A stretch of 64,000 nt of DNA. It comes from JACMLD01 sp038229695 (GTDB lineage Bacteria > Bacteroidota > Bacteroidia > Chitinophagales > Chitinophagaceae). Below the pieces are notes generated by a model that did no database searches, had not been told where the DNA came from, and was given only the letters and a program-made list of their open reading frames with translations. Below, piece by piece: positions 25,397-33,764 of the stretch; the first letter of the stretch is position 1; every line of letters starts with the position of its first letter. The DNA is taken from positions 1 through 64,000 of the forward strand of contig JBBROE010000001.1 in NCBI GenBank assembly GCA_038229695.1, written 5' to 3'. The translations under genes and the position numbers were made by a program.

Positions 25397-26152
25397 TTAC
25401 ATGTTGAGGCCTCCGCACACACTGATCACCTGCCCCGTAATATAACTGCTCATATCAGATGCCAGGAAAAGCGCCGTATCGGCAATTTCATCTCCGGTGC
25501 CAAACCGCCCCAACGGAATCTTGTCCAGGAAAGCCCGGGCGGCATCCCCTTCTTTCAGATAATGGGTCATGTCAGTTTCAATGAAGCCGGGTGCGATGGC
25601 GTTACAACGAATATTGCGGCTGCCGAGCTCGGCAGCGATGGATTTGGTGAAGCCAACGATACCTGCTTTGCTGGCCGCATAACTGCTCTGGCCGGCATTG
25701 CCGCGGATGCCAATGATGGAGCTCATATTGATGATGCTTCCCTTTTTTGCTTTCATCATCGGCCGGATAACCTGTTTCGTCAGGTTGAATACGCTTTTTA
25801 GGTTGACCTGCATCACATCGTCCCATTGTTCCGGAGTCAGGCGCAGCAACAAGTTGTCCTTGGATATCCCCGCATTGCTGATACACACATCGATATGGCC
25901 GAAAATTTTCATGACATCATTCACGAGGCTTACTGCCGCCGCAAAATCAGCGGCATTACTCTGGAACGCTTTGGCTTCCACGCCAAATGATTCCAGCTTC
26001 GTCACCAGCTGGCTTGCTTTTTCCGCACTGCTGTCACTAACGTAGGTGAAGGCGATGTGGGCGCCATGCGCCGCTAATTTCAGGGCAATGGCTTCGCCGA
26101 TGCCGCGGGCAGCGCCGGTTACAATTACAATTTTATTCTCCAGTAATTTCAT
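25397..26152 (-). CDS. fabG: 3-oxoacyl-[acyl-carrier-protein] reductase FabG
   Basis: A 251-residue classical short-chain dehydrogenase. The cofactor loop is 'VTGAARGIGEAIALKLA', with 'ISNAGISKDNLLLRLT', the catalytic Ser in 'INMSSIIGIRGNAGQ', 'YAASKAG' with Tyr and Lys, and 'NAIAPGFIETDMT'. These wordings are the FabG signature, so the NADPH-dependent reduction step in fatty-acid elongation is the best call. The start is ATG 26152 (the longer frame adds seven residues). It is 54 bases downstream of the GH3 gene on the same strand. Confidence 0.93.
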   Translation of the reverse strand: MKLLENKIVIVTGAARGIGEAIALKLAAHGAHIAFTYVSDSSAEKASQLVTKLESFGVEAKAFQSNAADFAAAVSLVNDVMKIFGHIDVCISNAGISKDNLLLRLTPEQWDDVMQVNLKSVFNLTKQVIRPMMKAKKGSIINMSSIIGIRGNAGQSSYAASKAGIVGFTKSIAAELGSRNIRCNAIAPGFIETDMTHYLKEGDAARAFLDKIPLGRFGTGDEIADTALFLASDMSSYITGQVISVCGGLNM

Positions 26153-26206
26153 GGCAGCTTTTGTTACTGGCAAAGTAAGGGAATTATATTTTTATGCGGC
26201 AACAGC

Positions 26207-27712
26207 TCATGGAATCAGGGCCAGAATTTCTTCGAGCAGCTTGCGGTCATTGCTGAGCCGCGGAACTTTATGCTGACCGCCAAGCTTACCGCGGCGTTTC
26301 AGCCAGGCGTTGAAGGTGCCTTGCGGGATAGCATGGACGATTGGCAGGCCCAGGGCAATGTCCTTATAGCGCTTCGCCTCATAATCACTGTTCTGGGATT
26401 TCAGGGCGGTGTCCAACGCAAGTGCGAAAGCGTTCATGTCGGGAACGACGTCAAATTCCAGCAGCCACTCGTGTGCCCCGTTTTTGCTGCTGCTGAAGTA
26501 TACCGGCGCAGCAGTATAGTCGTTGACCACCGCCCCTGTCATTTCAGAGGCGATGGCAATAGCGTTGTCCGTATTGTCCATAATCAGCTCCTCACCGAAG
26601 GCATTGATATAATGTTTAAGCCTGCCGCTCACTTTTATTTTATAGGGGTGCAGGGACGTGAAATAAACAGTATCCCCGACAATATAGCGCCACAAACCCC
26701 CGGTGGTGCTGATGACCAGCGCATAATTCTTATGCAGTTCTACCTTGCCGAGGCCAACCGTCTTCGGAAATTTTTTGCCGTATTCTTCTATCGGCATAAA
26801 CTCGTAAAAAATGCCGTGATGGGTGAACAGCAGCATCCCGTCTTCTGCTGGGTTTACCTGTGCCGCAAAGAAGCCTTCGCTTGCATTGTAGGTTTCCAGG
26901 TAGTTGATTTCTTTGCCCATCAGTTGACGGAACTGGTCCCGGTAAGGCACAAAAGAAACGCCCCCGTGCAGGTACAGCTCCAGTTTGGGCCAGACTTCTC
27001 CCAGGTTTTTTTTTCCGCTGATATCGAGGATGCGTTTGATCAACACCAGCGTCCAGGTAGGTACGCCGGAGATAGATGTCACATTTTCGTTTATAGTTGA
27101 CCGTGCGAGCTGCTCAATCTTATTTTCCCATTCATCCATCAGCGCAATACTCAGTTCAGGCGTGCGTATCCAGCTGCTCCATACCGGAGAATTCTGCATC
27201 AGTACGGCACTGAGGTCACCGTACTGGATATTTTCGTTAAACTTATTCACCTGGTGGCTGCCCCCAATTACCAGTCCCTTTCCGGTCAATAAATCTGACT
27301 CCGGGAAATTCTTGTAGTACATGGTCAGTACATCCTTCGAAGCCTGGAAGTGATTTTCTTCGAGGCTCTCTTTGCTCACGGGGATGAACTTGCTTTTGTC
27401 GCTGATGGTACCACTGCTTTTAGCGAACCACTCGATGGGGGTGTTCCACAATATATTTTCTTCGCCGTCCATCATCCGCGAGATGTACGGCTTCAGATCT
27501 TCATATTCGTGCACCGGTACCGTTTGCTTGAAGGTGGTCAGGGAAAAAAGCACGTTGAATTTATAGCGCCTCCCAAACTCGGTGTACTGCGCTGCGGTCA
27601 CCAGCTCCTGCAATACCTCACGCTGTGCCGCCACCGGTTGCGACGTCCAGAGCTCGATCAACCGAAGTCTAAGCCGGGCAAGCCTCGAAATGGCCGGGGA
27701 TAAGAATTTCAT
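26207..27712 (-). CDS. GH3 auxin-responsive-promoter family protein
   Basis: A 501-residue member of the GH3/adenylate-forming family, better known from plants (acyl-acid amido synthetases). It has the ATP-binding motif 'FAKSSGTISDKSKFIPVS', the middle motif 'ETYNASEGFFAAQ', and a C-terminal lobe with 'LKHYINAFGEELIMDN'. Bacterial members are common in Bacteroidota; their substrates are mostly unknown, and conjugation of an acyl acid to an amino acid is only inferred. It sits upstream of fabG and downstream of lptB on the same strand. Confidence 0.85.
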   Translation of the reverse strand: MKFLSPAISRLARLRLRLIELWTSQPVAAQREVLQELVTAAQYTEFGRRYKFNVLFSLTTFKQTVPVHEYEDLKPYISRMMDGEENILWNTPIEWFAKSSGTISDKSKFIPVSKESLEENHFQASKDVLTMYYKNFPESDLLTGKGLVIGGSHQVNKFNENIQYGDLSAVLMQNSPVWSSWIRTPELSIALMDEWENKIEQLARSTINENVTSISGVPTWTLVLIKRILDISGKKNLGEVWPKLELYLHGGVSFVPYRDQFRQLMGKEINYLETYNASEGFFAAQVNPAEDGMLLFTHHGIFYEFMPIEEYGKKFPKTVGLGKVELHKNYALVISTTGGLWRYIVGDTVYFTSLHPYKIKVSGRLKHYINAFGEELIMDNTDNAIAIASEMTGAVVNDYTAAPVYFSSSKNGAHEWLLEFDVVPDMNAFALALDTALKSQNSDYEAKRYKDIALGLPIVHAIPQGTFNAWLKRRGKLGGQHKVPRLSNDRKLLEEILALIP

Positions 27713-27824
27713 ACCGTGAAAGCAAAATAAACAAATGCGGTGAAAGCGGCTAATTTATTCCGGTTGAAGGCTTTAAAATGGCTGGCCGCAGCAATATTGC
27801 CTGCATACCGGCTGCCGGCAAATA

Positions 27825-28625
27825 TTAATCCAGGGGAGCAATGATGCCATTATCGGTGGACCCGAGCTGCTGTGCCTCATCCAGCAGGTAATCCTTCCTT
27901 TTTAGTTCAAAGTTGCGGCCCAGGTATAAACGGCGGACATGCTCATCGTCAGCAAGCTCTTCTGCTGTTCCGTGTTTAAAAATTTTACCTTCTATCAACA
28001 GGTAAGCACGGTCGCAAATCGACAAGGTCTCATTTACGTTGTGGTCCGTAATCAGGATACCGATATTCTTCGTTTTCAGGCGGGCGACTACCATTTGTAT
28101 ATCTTCCACTGCAATCGGATCAACACCGGCAAACGGCTCATCCAGCAGGATAAATTTGGGGTCTACGGCCAGGGCCCTGGCAATTTCCGTACGCCGGCGC
28201 TCGCCGCCGCTCAGGCTGTCGCCGTTGTTTTTGCGGACATGCTGTAAACCAAACTCATCGAGGAGGCTTTCCAGTTTGGCCCGCTGGTCACCCCGGCTGA
28301 GGTTCGTCATCTCCAGGATTGCTTTGATATTGTCTTCCACGCTCAGCTTCCTGAACACAGACGCTTCCTGGGGCAGGTAGCCCAGCCCCATCTGTGCCCG
28401 TTTATACATCGGTTGCCGGGTGATGTCGTCGTCGTCGAGAAAAACCTTGCCCTCGTCCGGGCGGATCAGGCCAACTACCATGTAAAACGTGGTGGTCTTC
28501 CCGGCACCGTTCGGACCCAGCAACCCTACAATCTCTCCCTGTTTTACTTCCACGGAAACATGATCGACCACGGTCCTGTTCCGGTAACGCTTTACCAGGT
28601 CGTGGGTATGGATGGTTAAACTCAA
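27825..28625 (-). CDS. lptB: LPS export ABC transporter ATP-binding protein LptB
   Basis: A 266-residue ABC ATPase: Walker A 'GPNGAGKTT' (37-45), Q-loop region 'GYLPQEASVFRKLSVEDNI', signature 'LSGGERRR', Walker B 'FILLDEPFAGVDP' and switch His in 'ILITDHNV'. The wording is diagnostic of LptB, which powers lipopolysaccharide transport from the inner membrane by LptBFG. There is no suitable ATG; I place the start at TTG 28625 because the protein then begins 'LSLTIHTHDLVKRY', matching the family, and a TAnnTTTG element lies just upstream at 28648-28641. The longer frame to 28736 would run through the divergent metF promoter. Confidence 0.92.
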   Translation of the reverse strand: MSLTIHTHDLVKRYRNRTVVDHVSVEVKQGEIVGLLGPNGAGKTTTFYMVVGLIRPDEGKVFLDDDDITRQPMYKRAQMGLGYLPQEASVFRKLSVEDNIKAILEMTNLSRGDQRAKLESLLDEFGLQHVRKNNGDSLSGGERRRTEIARALAVDPKFILLDEPFAGVDPIAVEDIQMVVARLKTKNIGILITDHNVNETLSICDRAYLLIEGKIFKHGTAEELADDEHVRRLYLGRNFELKRKDYLLDEAQQLGSTDNGIIAPLD

Positions 28626-28640
28626 GACTACAGCTTTTGA

Positions 28641-28648
28641 CAAAATTA
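28641..28648 (-). promoter_or_regulatory. -7 element of lptB
   Basis: TAATTTTG on the minus strand, 16 bases before the TTG start at 28625; no clear TTG upstream. Confidence 0.4.
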
Positions 28649-28690
28649 CCGGAAACCGGCGGAATAAGGTCTCGGGCGATGAACGTTGTT

Positions 28691-28720
28691 TTGATATATA
28701 AACATCCCGGAGTAAGTTTG
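28691..28720 (+). promoter_or_regulatory. Promoter of metF
   Basis: TTG 28691-28693, 19-base spacer, TAAGTTTG 28713-28720, then ATG 28739. It is divergent from the lptB element within the same 113-base gap. Confidence 0.6.
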
Positions 28721-28738
28721 CGGCTATATTTAACATCC

Positions 28739-29692
28739 ATGAAGGTTATTGATCATTTAAAGAGTGGGAAAGAAACACAGGTGTCGTTCGAAGTGCTGCC
28801 CCCGTTAAAAGGAAAGGGAATCAATGCCATTTATGACCATCTTGATCCGCTGATGGACTTCAAGCCCTCTTTCATCAACGTGACCTATCACCGCAGTGAA
28901 ACGATGTTCAAGAAGAACACAGACGGCACTTTTGTAAAGGTGGAAGTGCGTAAACGACCTGGTACGGTCGGGATCTGCGCAGCGATCATGAACCACTATA
29001 AGGTGGATGCCGTGCCCCACCTAATCTGCGGTGGTTTTTCCCGCCGGGAAACCGAAGATGCACTGATTGATTTAAACTTTCTCGGTATCGATAACGTCTT
29101 GGTGCTGCGGGGCGATGCGGCAAAGAACGAAGCGGCATTCGAACCGCATCCGGAAGGAAACCGCTATGCACTGGACCTCCTCCGGCAGGTCGCCAACCTC
29201 AACAACGGTATCTACCAGGAAGAAGACATCAAAAACGGCGGGAAGACAAATTTTTGCATGGGTATCGCAGGTTATCCCGAGAAGCATTTTGAGGCGCCTA
29301 ACCTGGAAACGGATATGGAATACCTGCGGTCAAAAGTGGAAGCCGGTGCGGAATACATCATGACCCAGATGTTCTTCAATAACCAGAAATTTTTCGATTA
29401 CGTGAAAGCCTGCCGGGACAATGGTATCAACGTGCCCATCATTCCCGGATTGAAACCGCTCACCAATAAAAAACAGCTGAATATCCTCCCCAAGATATTC
29501 CATGTAGACATCCCCACGGATCTCAGCAACGGCATCTCAAAGGCAAAAACGGATGAAGAAGTGGAAAAAATCGGAACCGAATGGCTCGTGCAGCAAAGCA
29601 AAGAACTGCGCGCCTTTGGCGTTCCCGTACTGCATTATTATACCCTGGGAAAACCTCAGGTCATATACAACGTGGTGAAAGAGCTGCTTTAA
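28739..29692 (+). CDS. metF: 5,10-methylenetetrahydrofolate reductase
   Basis: A 317-residue TIM-barrel flavoenzyme reducing methylene-THF to methyl-THF for methionine synthesis. It shows 'VSFEVLPPLKGKG' (catalytic Glu region), 'INVTYHRS', 'VPHLICGGFSRRETEDAL', 'NVLVLRGDA', 'FCMGIAGYPEKH' and 'MTQMFFNNQKFFDYV'. ATG 28739 is preferred over upstream in-frame codons that overlap the promoter. It is monocistronic and convergent with the double-parvulin gene. Confidence 0.95.
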   Translation: MKVIDHLKSGKETQVSFEVLPPLKGKGINAIYDHLDPLMDFKPSFINVTYHRSETMFKKNTDGTFVKVEVRKRPGTVGICAAIMNHYKVDAVPHLICGGFSRRETEDALIDLNFLGIDNVLVLRGDAAKNEAAFEPHPEGNRYALDLLRQVANLNNGIYQEEDIKNGGKTNFCMGIAGYPEKHFEAPNLETDMEYLRSKVEAGAEYIMTQMFFNNQKFFDYVKACRDNGINVPIIPGLKPLTNKKQLNILPKIFHVDIPTDLSNGISKAKTDEEVEKIGTEWLVQQSKELRAFGVPVLHYYTLGKPQVIYNVVKELL

Positions 29693-29733
29693 CCCTAAAG
29701 CGGGTATTCAGGCCGTACTACATGGCCCCTGCG

Positions 29734-31656
29734 TTACTTCCAGCAGCTTTCCAGCACCTGTTCATTGATCTTTACCGGATACTTTTGCTTAAGCCGCGCA
29801 ATCCACTGGTTTTCGAGATCGGCCTGGTAGTCATTAATCACAAACCCCCGCGCGTCGTCAAAATTGCGCTGGGTAGTACCCGGAAAAAGTTTTATCACCG
29901 CTGCAAAACTGTAGGTGTTGTCGGTTAAATTTTTTACCGGTTCAGAGACTTTACCGGCATAAATTCCGGTAGTAACCGCCGGGGGCAACTGGTTCAGCTC
30001 GAACCGCCCGGAATCCGCCTGCACTGTGCCATTGGAATTCTGCCAGATACGCTTCCAGTCTCCAGGGTTGCCTTTATAGCTCACCAGGGCTTTGGCCGCA
30101 TCGGCCGAGTCCGTGCCGGTAAACAATATCACATCGGCACTCGGCGCCCACCAATACCTGTTTTTATGGGTGGTATAGAATTGTTTAAGGCCCGCAGCAT
30201 CACCTGACGCCCGGTCCCAGACCTTCCGCTGCATGATGTCGAACAACAGGTTGCCGTCTTTAAATTCTTTCATCTGGCTGCCAAACTCGCTGTTGTATTG
30301 CTCCAGGTGGTTGCGGTAGTATTCCAGCGCCACCATTTCGGCATATTGTTGCAGCAGCTGGCGGGTCGACCGGCCCTGCAGCATTTCAGGCGTGTGCTGA
30401 ACGGTATGAATGTACCGGCCGAAATCAGCCGCCGTTACTTTCTGCCCGCTGAAACTGAACAGCACGGTGCCGTCGTTCATCAGCGCCAATTGCCCGGGAT
30501 GTTTGTTGGCATAAACACTGTCGGCGTACCGGGCAAAAGCCGGCTGGTCAAAAGGGGAAGCGGTATAGCCAAGCCGCGTCATGATTTTTTGAGCAAGCAA
30601 TTGTTTAGCTACCAGGATGCGCTTGTCGGCCTGCACGGTCTGCCGCAGGGCTGCCATCGCCTCCTTATTGCTCGTATCGGTGTTGACGGGTACCCGCTCA
30701 ATGCGTTTGATGATATGGTAGCCAAATTCAGTAAGCAGTGGTTTGCTGATTTCGCCGTCTTTTACCAGCCCGAATGCCGCATTTTCAAACACTTCGTTGT
30801 AACGGCCGGTGCCGAATTCCGGCAGCAATCCGCCCGCCTGGTAGCTGATATTGTCGTTGCTGTAGCGGGCTGCCAGGTCGCCAAAATCGGCACCGTTTTG
30901 CAAAGCGGTGTAAATTGAATCGGCAAGTGCCTTCTTTTTTGCTTTCTCCGCCTCATCCGGGTTGGGAGGGAAAGCCAGCAGGATTTGAGCGGCTTTCATT
31001 CTGCCCACAGCGGGCCGGTCGGCCAGGGTCTTGAAAATATGATAGGCCGTTTTACTCCGGAAAGGCATGGCGGCCTTTCCTACCGGTGTGCTGTACACGA
31101 TATTTTCGAATTCGTACGGAAGTGTGAAGACGGTGATCCACCCGATATCGCCCTGCGTGGTGCGGGCTGCGGGGTCGGCGGAGAATTGTTCCGCCACTTT
31201 CCCGAAATCAGTTCCTGACCTGATGAGGTTATACGCATCTGTCGCCCGGCGGTAGGCGGCAGCGGTATCTCCCCCGCCGAACGGTATATAGATGTTGGCA
31301 ATCCGCAGATCTTTCCGGCTGCGTTCAAAAGCTTCGGTGACCAGCTGCTGAACACTGCTCTCATCACTCATAAAACTTTCGATGACCTGGGCGCGGAAAT
31401 TCTTCAACTCGGTACCCTGGACGGCAGCGGTATCGAGGTGGGCATCATAGGCGGACTGTACTTTCAGTTTAAAACGGGTATAAAGATCAAGATAGTCGCG
31501 GTACGCTTTAGGTGTGCCGTTACCAGTGCTGTTATTTTTATTGTAAGCCCTCAGGAATTCGGCCTTACTCACCTTGTACGGGCCGTAACTGAACAGTGTT
31601 TGCGCCTGTATAACGCAGGAGAATAATAAACAGGCAGCCGCCATGGTTTTTTTCAT
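29734..31656 (-). CDS. Periplasmic peptidyl-prolyl isomerase with two parvulin domains
   Basis: A 640-residue secreted protein with a signal peptide ending 'SCVIQAQ' and a helical chaperone-like N-terminus. Two parvulin domains follow: first 'LRIANIYIPF' to 'FRSKTAYHIFKTL' (about 125-230), second 'MKAAQILLAFPPNPDEAEK' to 'LTEFGYHIIKRIERV' (about 235-340). The long C-terminal region is a PpiC/SurA-like helical chaperone segment plus a partial third repeat. It likely assists folding of exported proteins, in parallel with the SurA-like gene at 11314. It is 32 bases downstream of the TlpA-like gene on the same strand, a two-gene cell-envelope operon. Confidence 0.85.
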   Translation of the reverse strand: MKKTMAAACLLFSCVIQAQTLFSYGPYKVSKAEFLRAYNKNNSTGNGTPKAYRDYLDLYTRFKLKVQSAYDAHLDTAAVQGTELKNFRAQVIESFMSDESSVQQLVTEAFERSRKDLRIANIYIPFGGGDTAAAYRRATDAYNLIRSGTDFGKVAEQFSADPAARTTQGDIGWITVFTLPYEFENIVYSTPVGKAAMPFRSKTAYHIFKTLADRPAVGRMKAAQILLAFPPNPDEAEKAKKKALADSIYTALQNGADFGDLAARYSNDNISYQAGGLLPEFGTGRYNEVFENAAFGLVKDGEISKPLLTEFGYHIIKRIERVPVNTDTSNKEAMAALRQTVQADKRILVAKQLLAQKIMTRLGYTASPFDQPAFARYADSVYANKHPGQLALMNDGTVLFSFSGQKVTAADFGRYIHTVQHTPEMLQGRSTRQLLQQYAEMVALEYYRNHLEQYNSEFGSQMKEFKDGNLLFDIMQRKVWDRASGDAAGLKQFYTTHKNRYWWAPSADVILFTGTDSADAAKALVSYKGNPGDWKRIWQNSNGTVQADSGRFELNQLPPAVTTGIYAGKVSEPVKNLTDNTYSFAAVIKLFPGTTQRNFDDARGFVINDYQADLENQWIARLKQKYPVKINEQVLESCWK

Positions 31657-31688
31657 ACAATACATGTTCTTGCACAACCAGCACGGCG

Positions 31689-33128
31689 TCAGGGTGCAGC
31701 CTGCTTCAGTTTAACATCCAGCACCTGGTCGATCTGGTCGTAGGTCAGTTTCTTGGCAATGATCCTTTTATTTTTATCCAGCAGGTAGAGAATCGGGGTC
31801 TGGTACACATCATACAACTGCCTGAAATTCGGTTTGCCGGCAGCATATCCCGCATCCCGCTGGGCACTGGTTTCATAAACGTTTATCCAGTCGGTTAAAT
31901 TGTTGGCGCGGATATAGTTCAGCCAGGCTTCTTTCCCGCCATCTACCATCACCCCGTACACAACCACCCCTTCTTTTTTCCATTTCTGCTGGTAAATAGA
32001 ATCCAGTTTGGGCACCACCTCTTTGCAATGGCTGCAGGTGGCATCCCAGAAACAGATCACCACGAACGGCGCCTTCACATCATACAACGCCCGCGGCTTA
32101 TCCAGTGTATCCACCAGCTCCAGGTTCTGCGCCGGGGCACCGATAAGGTTCGCCATCACACTATAGGCCCGGTCCGTGATGTACTTTTTGTACTTGTCGG
32201 TGAACCAGTCCACCTCCGGATTATTGTTGATATACTTTTCAAACAGGTGCACGAACACAGCATCCTGGCCCATGTACTGTGGATTGATATACTGCTGCAC
32301 GAAATAAGTCAGCAGGTATTTGAACATTTCTTTATTGGGACCGGCTTTTGTCAGCATCGCGTCCACCTCCTGCTCAATGCTGTCCGGTTCGGGAACAACA
32401 AGGTTCTTATAATATTTATCCAGCCGCGGTTCAAATACCGGGGTGCGCAGCAACCGCTCATCAGTGAATGAAATACCATCCCAGTAATGATTTTTATAAT
32501 ACCGGTAGGCATACAGCGAATCATACCGCCCACCGGGCTGTTGTGCCGCCGGGGGAACAACAGGTTCCTTCAACGAACGGAAAATCGCCGCCAGCAGGCT
32601 GCCCGGGTTTTTCTGTACCAGGCTGTCCCGGTAAAGCGTCAACTTCCCGTTCAGTGCCCGGACGCCAGCCGTGATGCGGTTGCTGTCTGCCGTGGTTTTT
32701 GCCGTGGCTAACTGTTGGGATGCTGCCGTTGCCGCTTTCCCGGTAGCCGCTGCAAATCGGGAGTAGGTCTGGAAAAGCGTGTTTTCGGGGCTGCCCGTGA
32801 ATTTGACACTGGCCGGCAGCTGCGCGGAATCCGCTTCTATGGAGAAATGCTGCTGTTTATCCAGCATCAGTTCAAAAAGGATTTCTTTTTTGGGGGAAAC
32901 GATGAAGTAAATTCCGCCATTTAACGCCTTGCTGCCCTTAAAGACGCCCGTGCTGCTGCCATTCAACAGGGCGGAATCGGCCAGCGCTTTTACCTTGCCG
33001 TAATAGTAGCCCAGGTAAACCCATTGCCGGGCATACGGTTTCAGCGTTAAGCTAATGGCGTAGCCGGTAGACTGCGCACCCGCCCCGACCGCCACCAGCA
33101 CAAAAACAGCCAACAAAAATTTCTTCAT
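31689..33128 (-). CDS. TlpA-like thiol-disulfide oxidoreductase with DUF4369-like N-terminus
   Basis: A 479-residue secreted protein. A signal peptide (AVFVLVAVGAGAQ) leads into a DUF4369-like beta-sandwich (about 25-120), a Gln/Ala-rich helical middle, and a DUF5106-like segment ('YKNHYWDGISFTDERLL'). The C-terminal thioredoxin fold has the active site 'ATCSHCKEV' near residue 365 and cis-Pro in 'VYQTPILYLLDKNK'. The CxxC pair and periplasmic location suggest disulfide reduction or cytochrome c/cell-surface maturation. It is the first gene of the operon with the parvulin protein. Confidence 0.87.
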   Translation of the reverse strand: MKKFLLAVFVLVAVGAGAQSTGYAISLTLKPYARQWVYLGYYYGKVKALADSALLNGSSTGVFKGSKALNGGIYFIVSPKKEILFELMLDKQQHFSIEADSAQLPASVKFTGSPENTLFQTYSRFAAATGKAATAASQQLATAKTTADSNRITAGVRALNGKLTLYRDSLVQKNPGSLLAAIFRSLKEPVVPPAAQQPGGRYDSLYAYRYYKNHYWDGISFTDERLLRTPVFEPRLDKYYKNLVVPEPDSIEQEVDAMLTKAGPNKEMFKYLLTYFVQQYINPQYMGQDAVFVHLFEKYINNNPEVDWFTDKYKKYITDRAYSVMANLIGAPAQNLELVDTLDKPRALYDVKAPFVVICFWDATCSHCKEVVPKLDSIYQQKWKKEGVVVYGVMVDGGKEAWLNYIRANNLTDWINVYETSAQRDAGYAAGKPNFRQLYDVYQTPILYLLDKNKRIIAKKLTYDQIDQVLDVKLKQAAP

Positions 33129-33343
33129 GGTGATTCCATAACGGTTAAGCGGCGAATATATTGAAAATACGTTTTTAATTGGGTTAAGCCGTTCCTAAAT
33201 TTGTATTGGGGAACTGGGTCACCGGCAGTGGTATAAAGCCATGCATCGTTGTGTCACTCCCTTGTGCAGCAAGGGTAAATGCAACGCCGTACCCGTTTTT
33301 TCCGGCCCTGCAAAATTTACCGTCCACCCCATAACAGGCGAAA

Positions 33344-33715
33344 ATGAGCAAAGAACTGTACCTTGATCTGAGCATCGGCAACGCCGGCGGCAGCCTCTAT
33401 AAAATCGTGGAACCGCAGGGCGGCATTCACTTTTATTACAACCACAGCACCTACAACCCGGACACCGATGAACTCGCCGTATTTGATACCGTCTACCCCG
33501 ATTTTCTCTCGGCCTGGACCGCCATCATCAAAAATAAAAATTGGCAATATGGTCACCCGCTCTTTGTTCACCCGGATCACCGTACCTATATTGAAAACCT
33601 GCTGAAACAGGTCAACTGGCAGCAGGAAGGAGATGCCCGCTGGCAGGATAGTCACCGGCGGCAATGGAAAAAAGTGCTGACAGACCCCGCCGCCTATTAC
33701 AATGGCCCCGCCTGA
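33344..33715 (+). CDS. Hypothetical 123-residue protein
   Basis: I do not recognise a family. It is a soluble, Trp/Tyr/His-rich protein without signal peptide or membrane segment; it begins 'MSKELYLDLSIGNAGGSLYK' and carries 'HPLFVHPDHRTYIENLL' and a Trp-rich end. Its intact frame and amino-acid composition argue it is real. It is divergent from the TlpA operon and 49 bases upstream of rlmD, which has its own promoter. A TAAATTTG box at 33196-33203 could drive it, leaving a leader of about 140 bases. Confidence 0.65.
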   Translation: MSKELYLDLSIGNAGGSLYKIVEPQGGIHFYYNHSTYNPDTDELAVFDTVYPDFLSAWTAIIKNKNWQYGHPLFVHPDHRTYIENLLKQVNWQQEGDARWQDSHRRQWKKVLTDPAAYYNGPA

Positions 33716-33752
33716 ATACAACTGCGTCTCCGCCGGGTAATTCCCTAATCAT

Positions 33753-33760
33753 TATTTTTG
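33753..33760 (+). promoter_or_regulatory. -7 element abutting rlmD
   Basis: TATTTTTG ending 5 bases before the rlmD ATG (33765); the transcript should start at or within a base or two of the start codon. Confidence 0.5.
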
Positions 33761-33764
33761 CCGG

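Noticed and set aside
28626..28736. Extended N-terminus for LptB
   Set aside because: The additional 37 residues are unlike any LptB and would span both promoters of the divergent lptB/metF gap.
33240..33350. Short plus-strand frame upstream of the 33344 gene
   Set aside because: It overlaps the start of the better-supported 123-residue gene in another frame and has no protein-like features.
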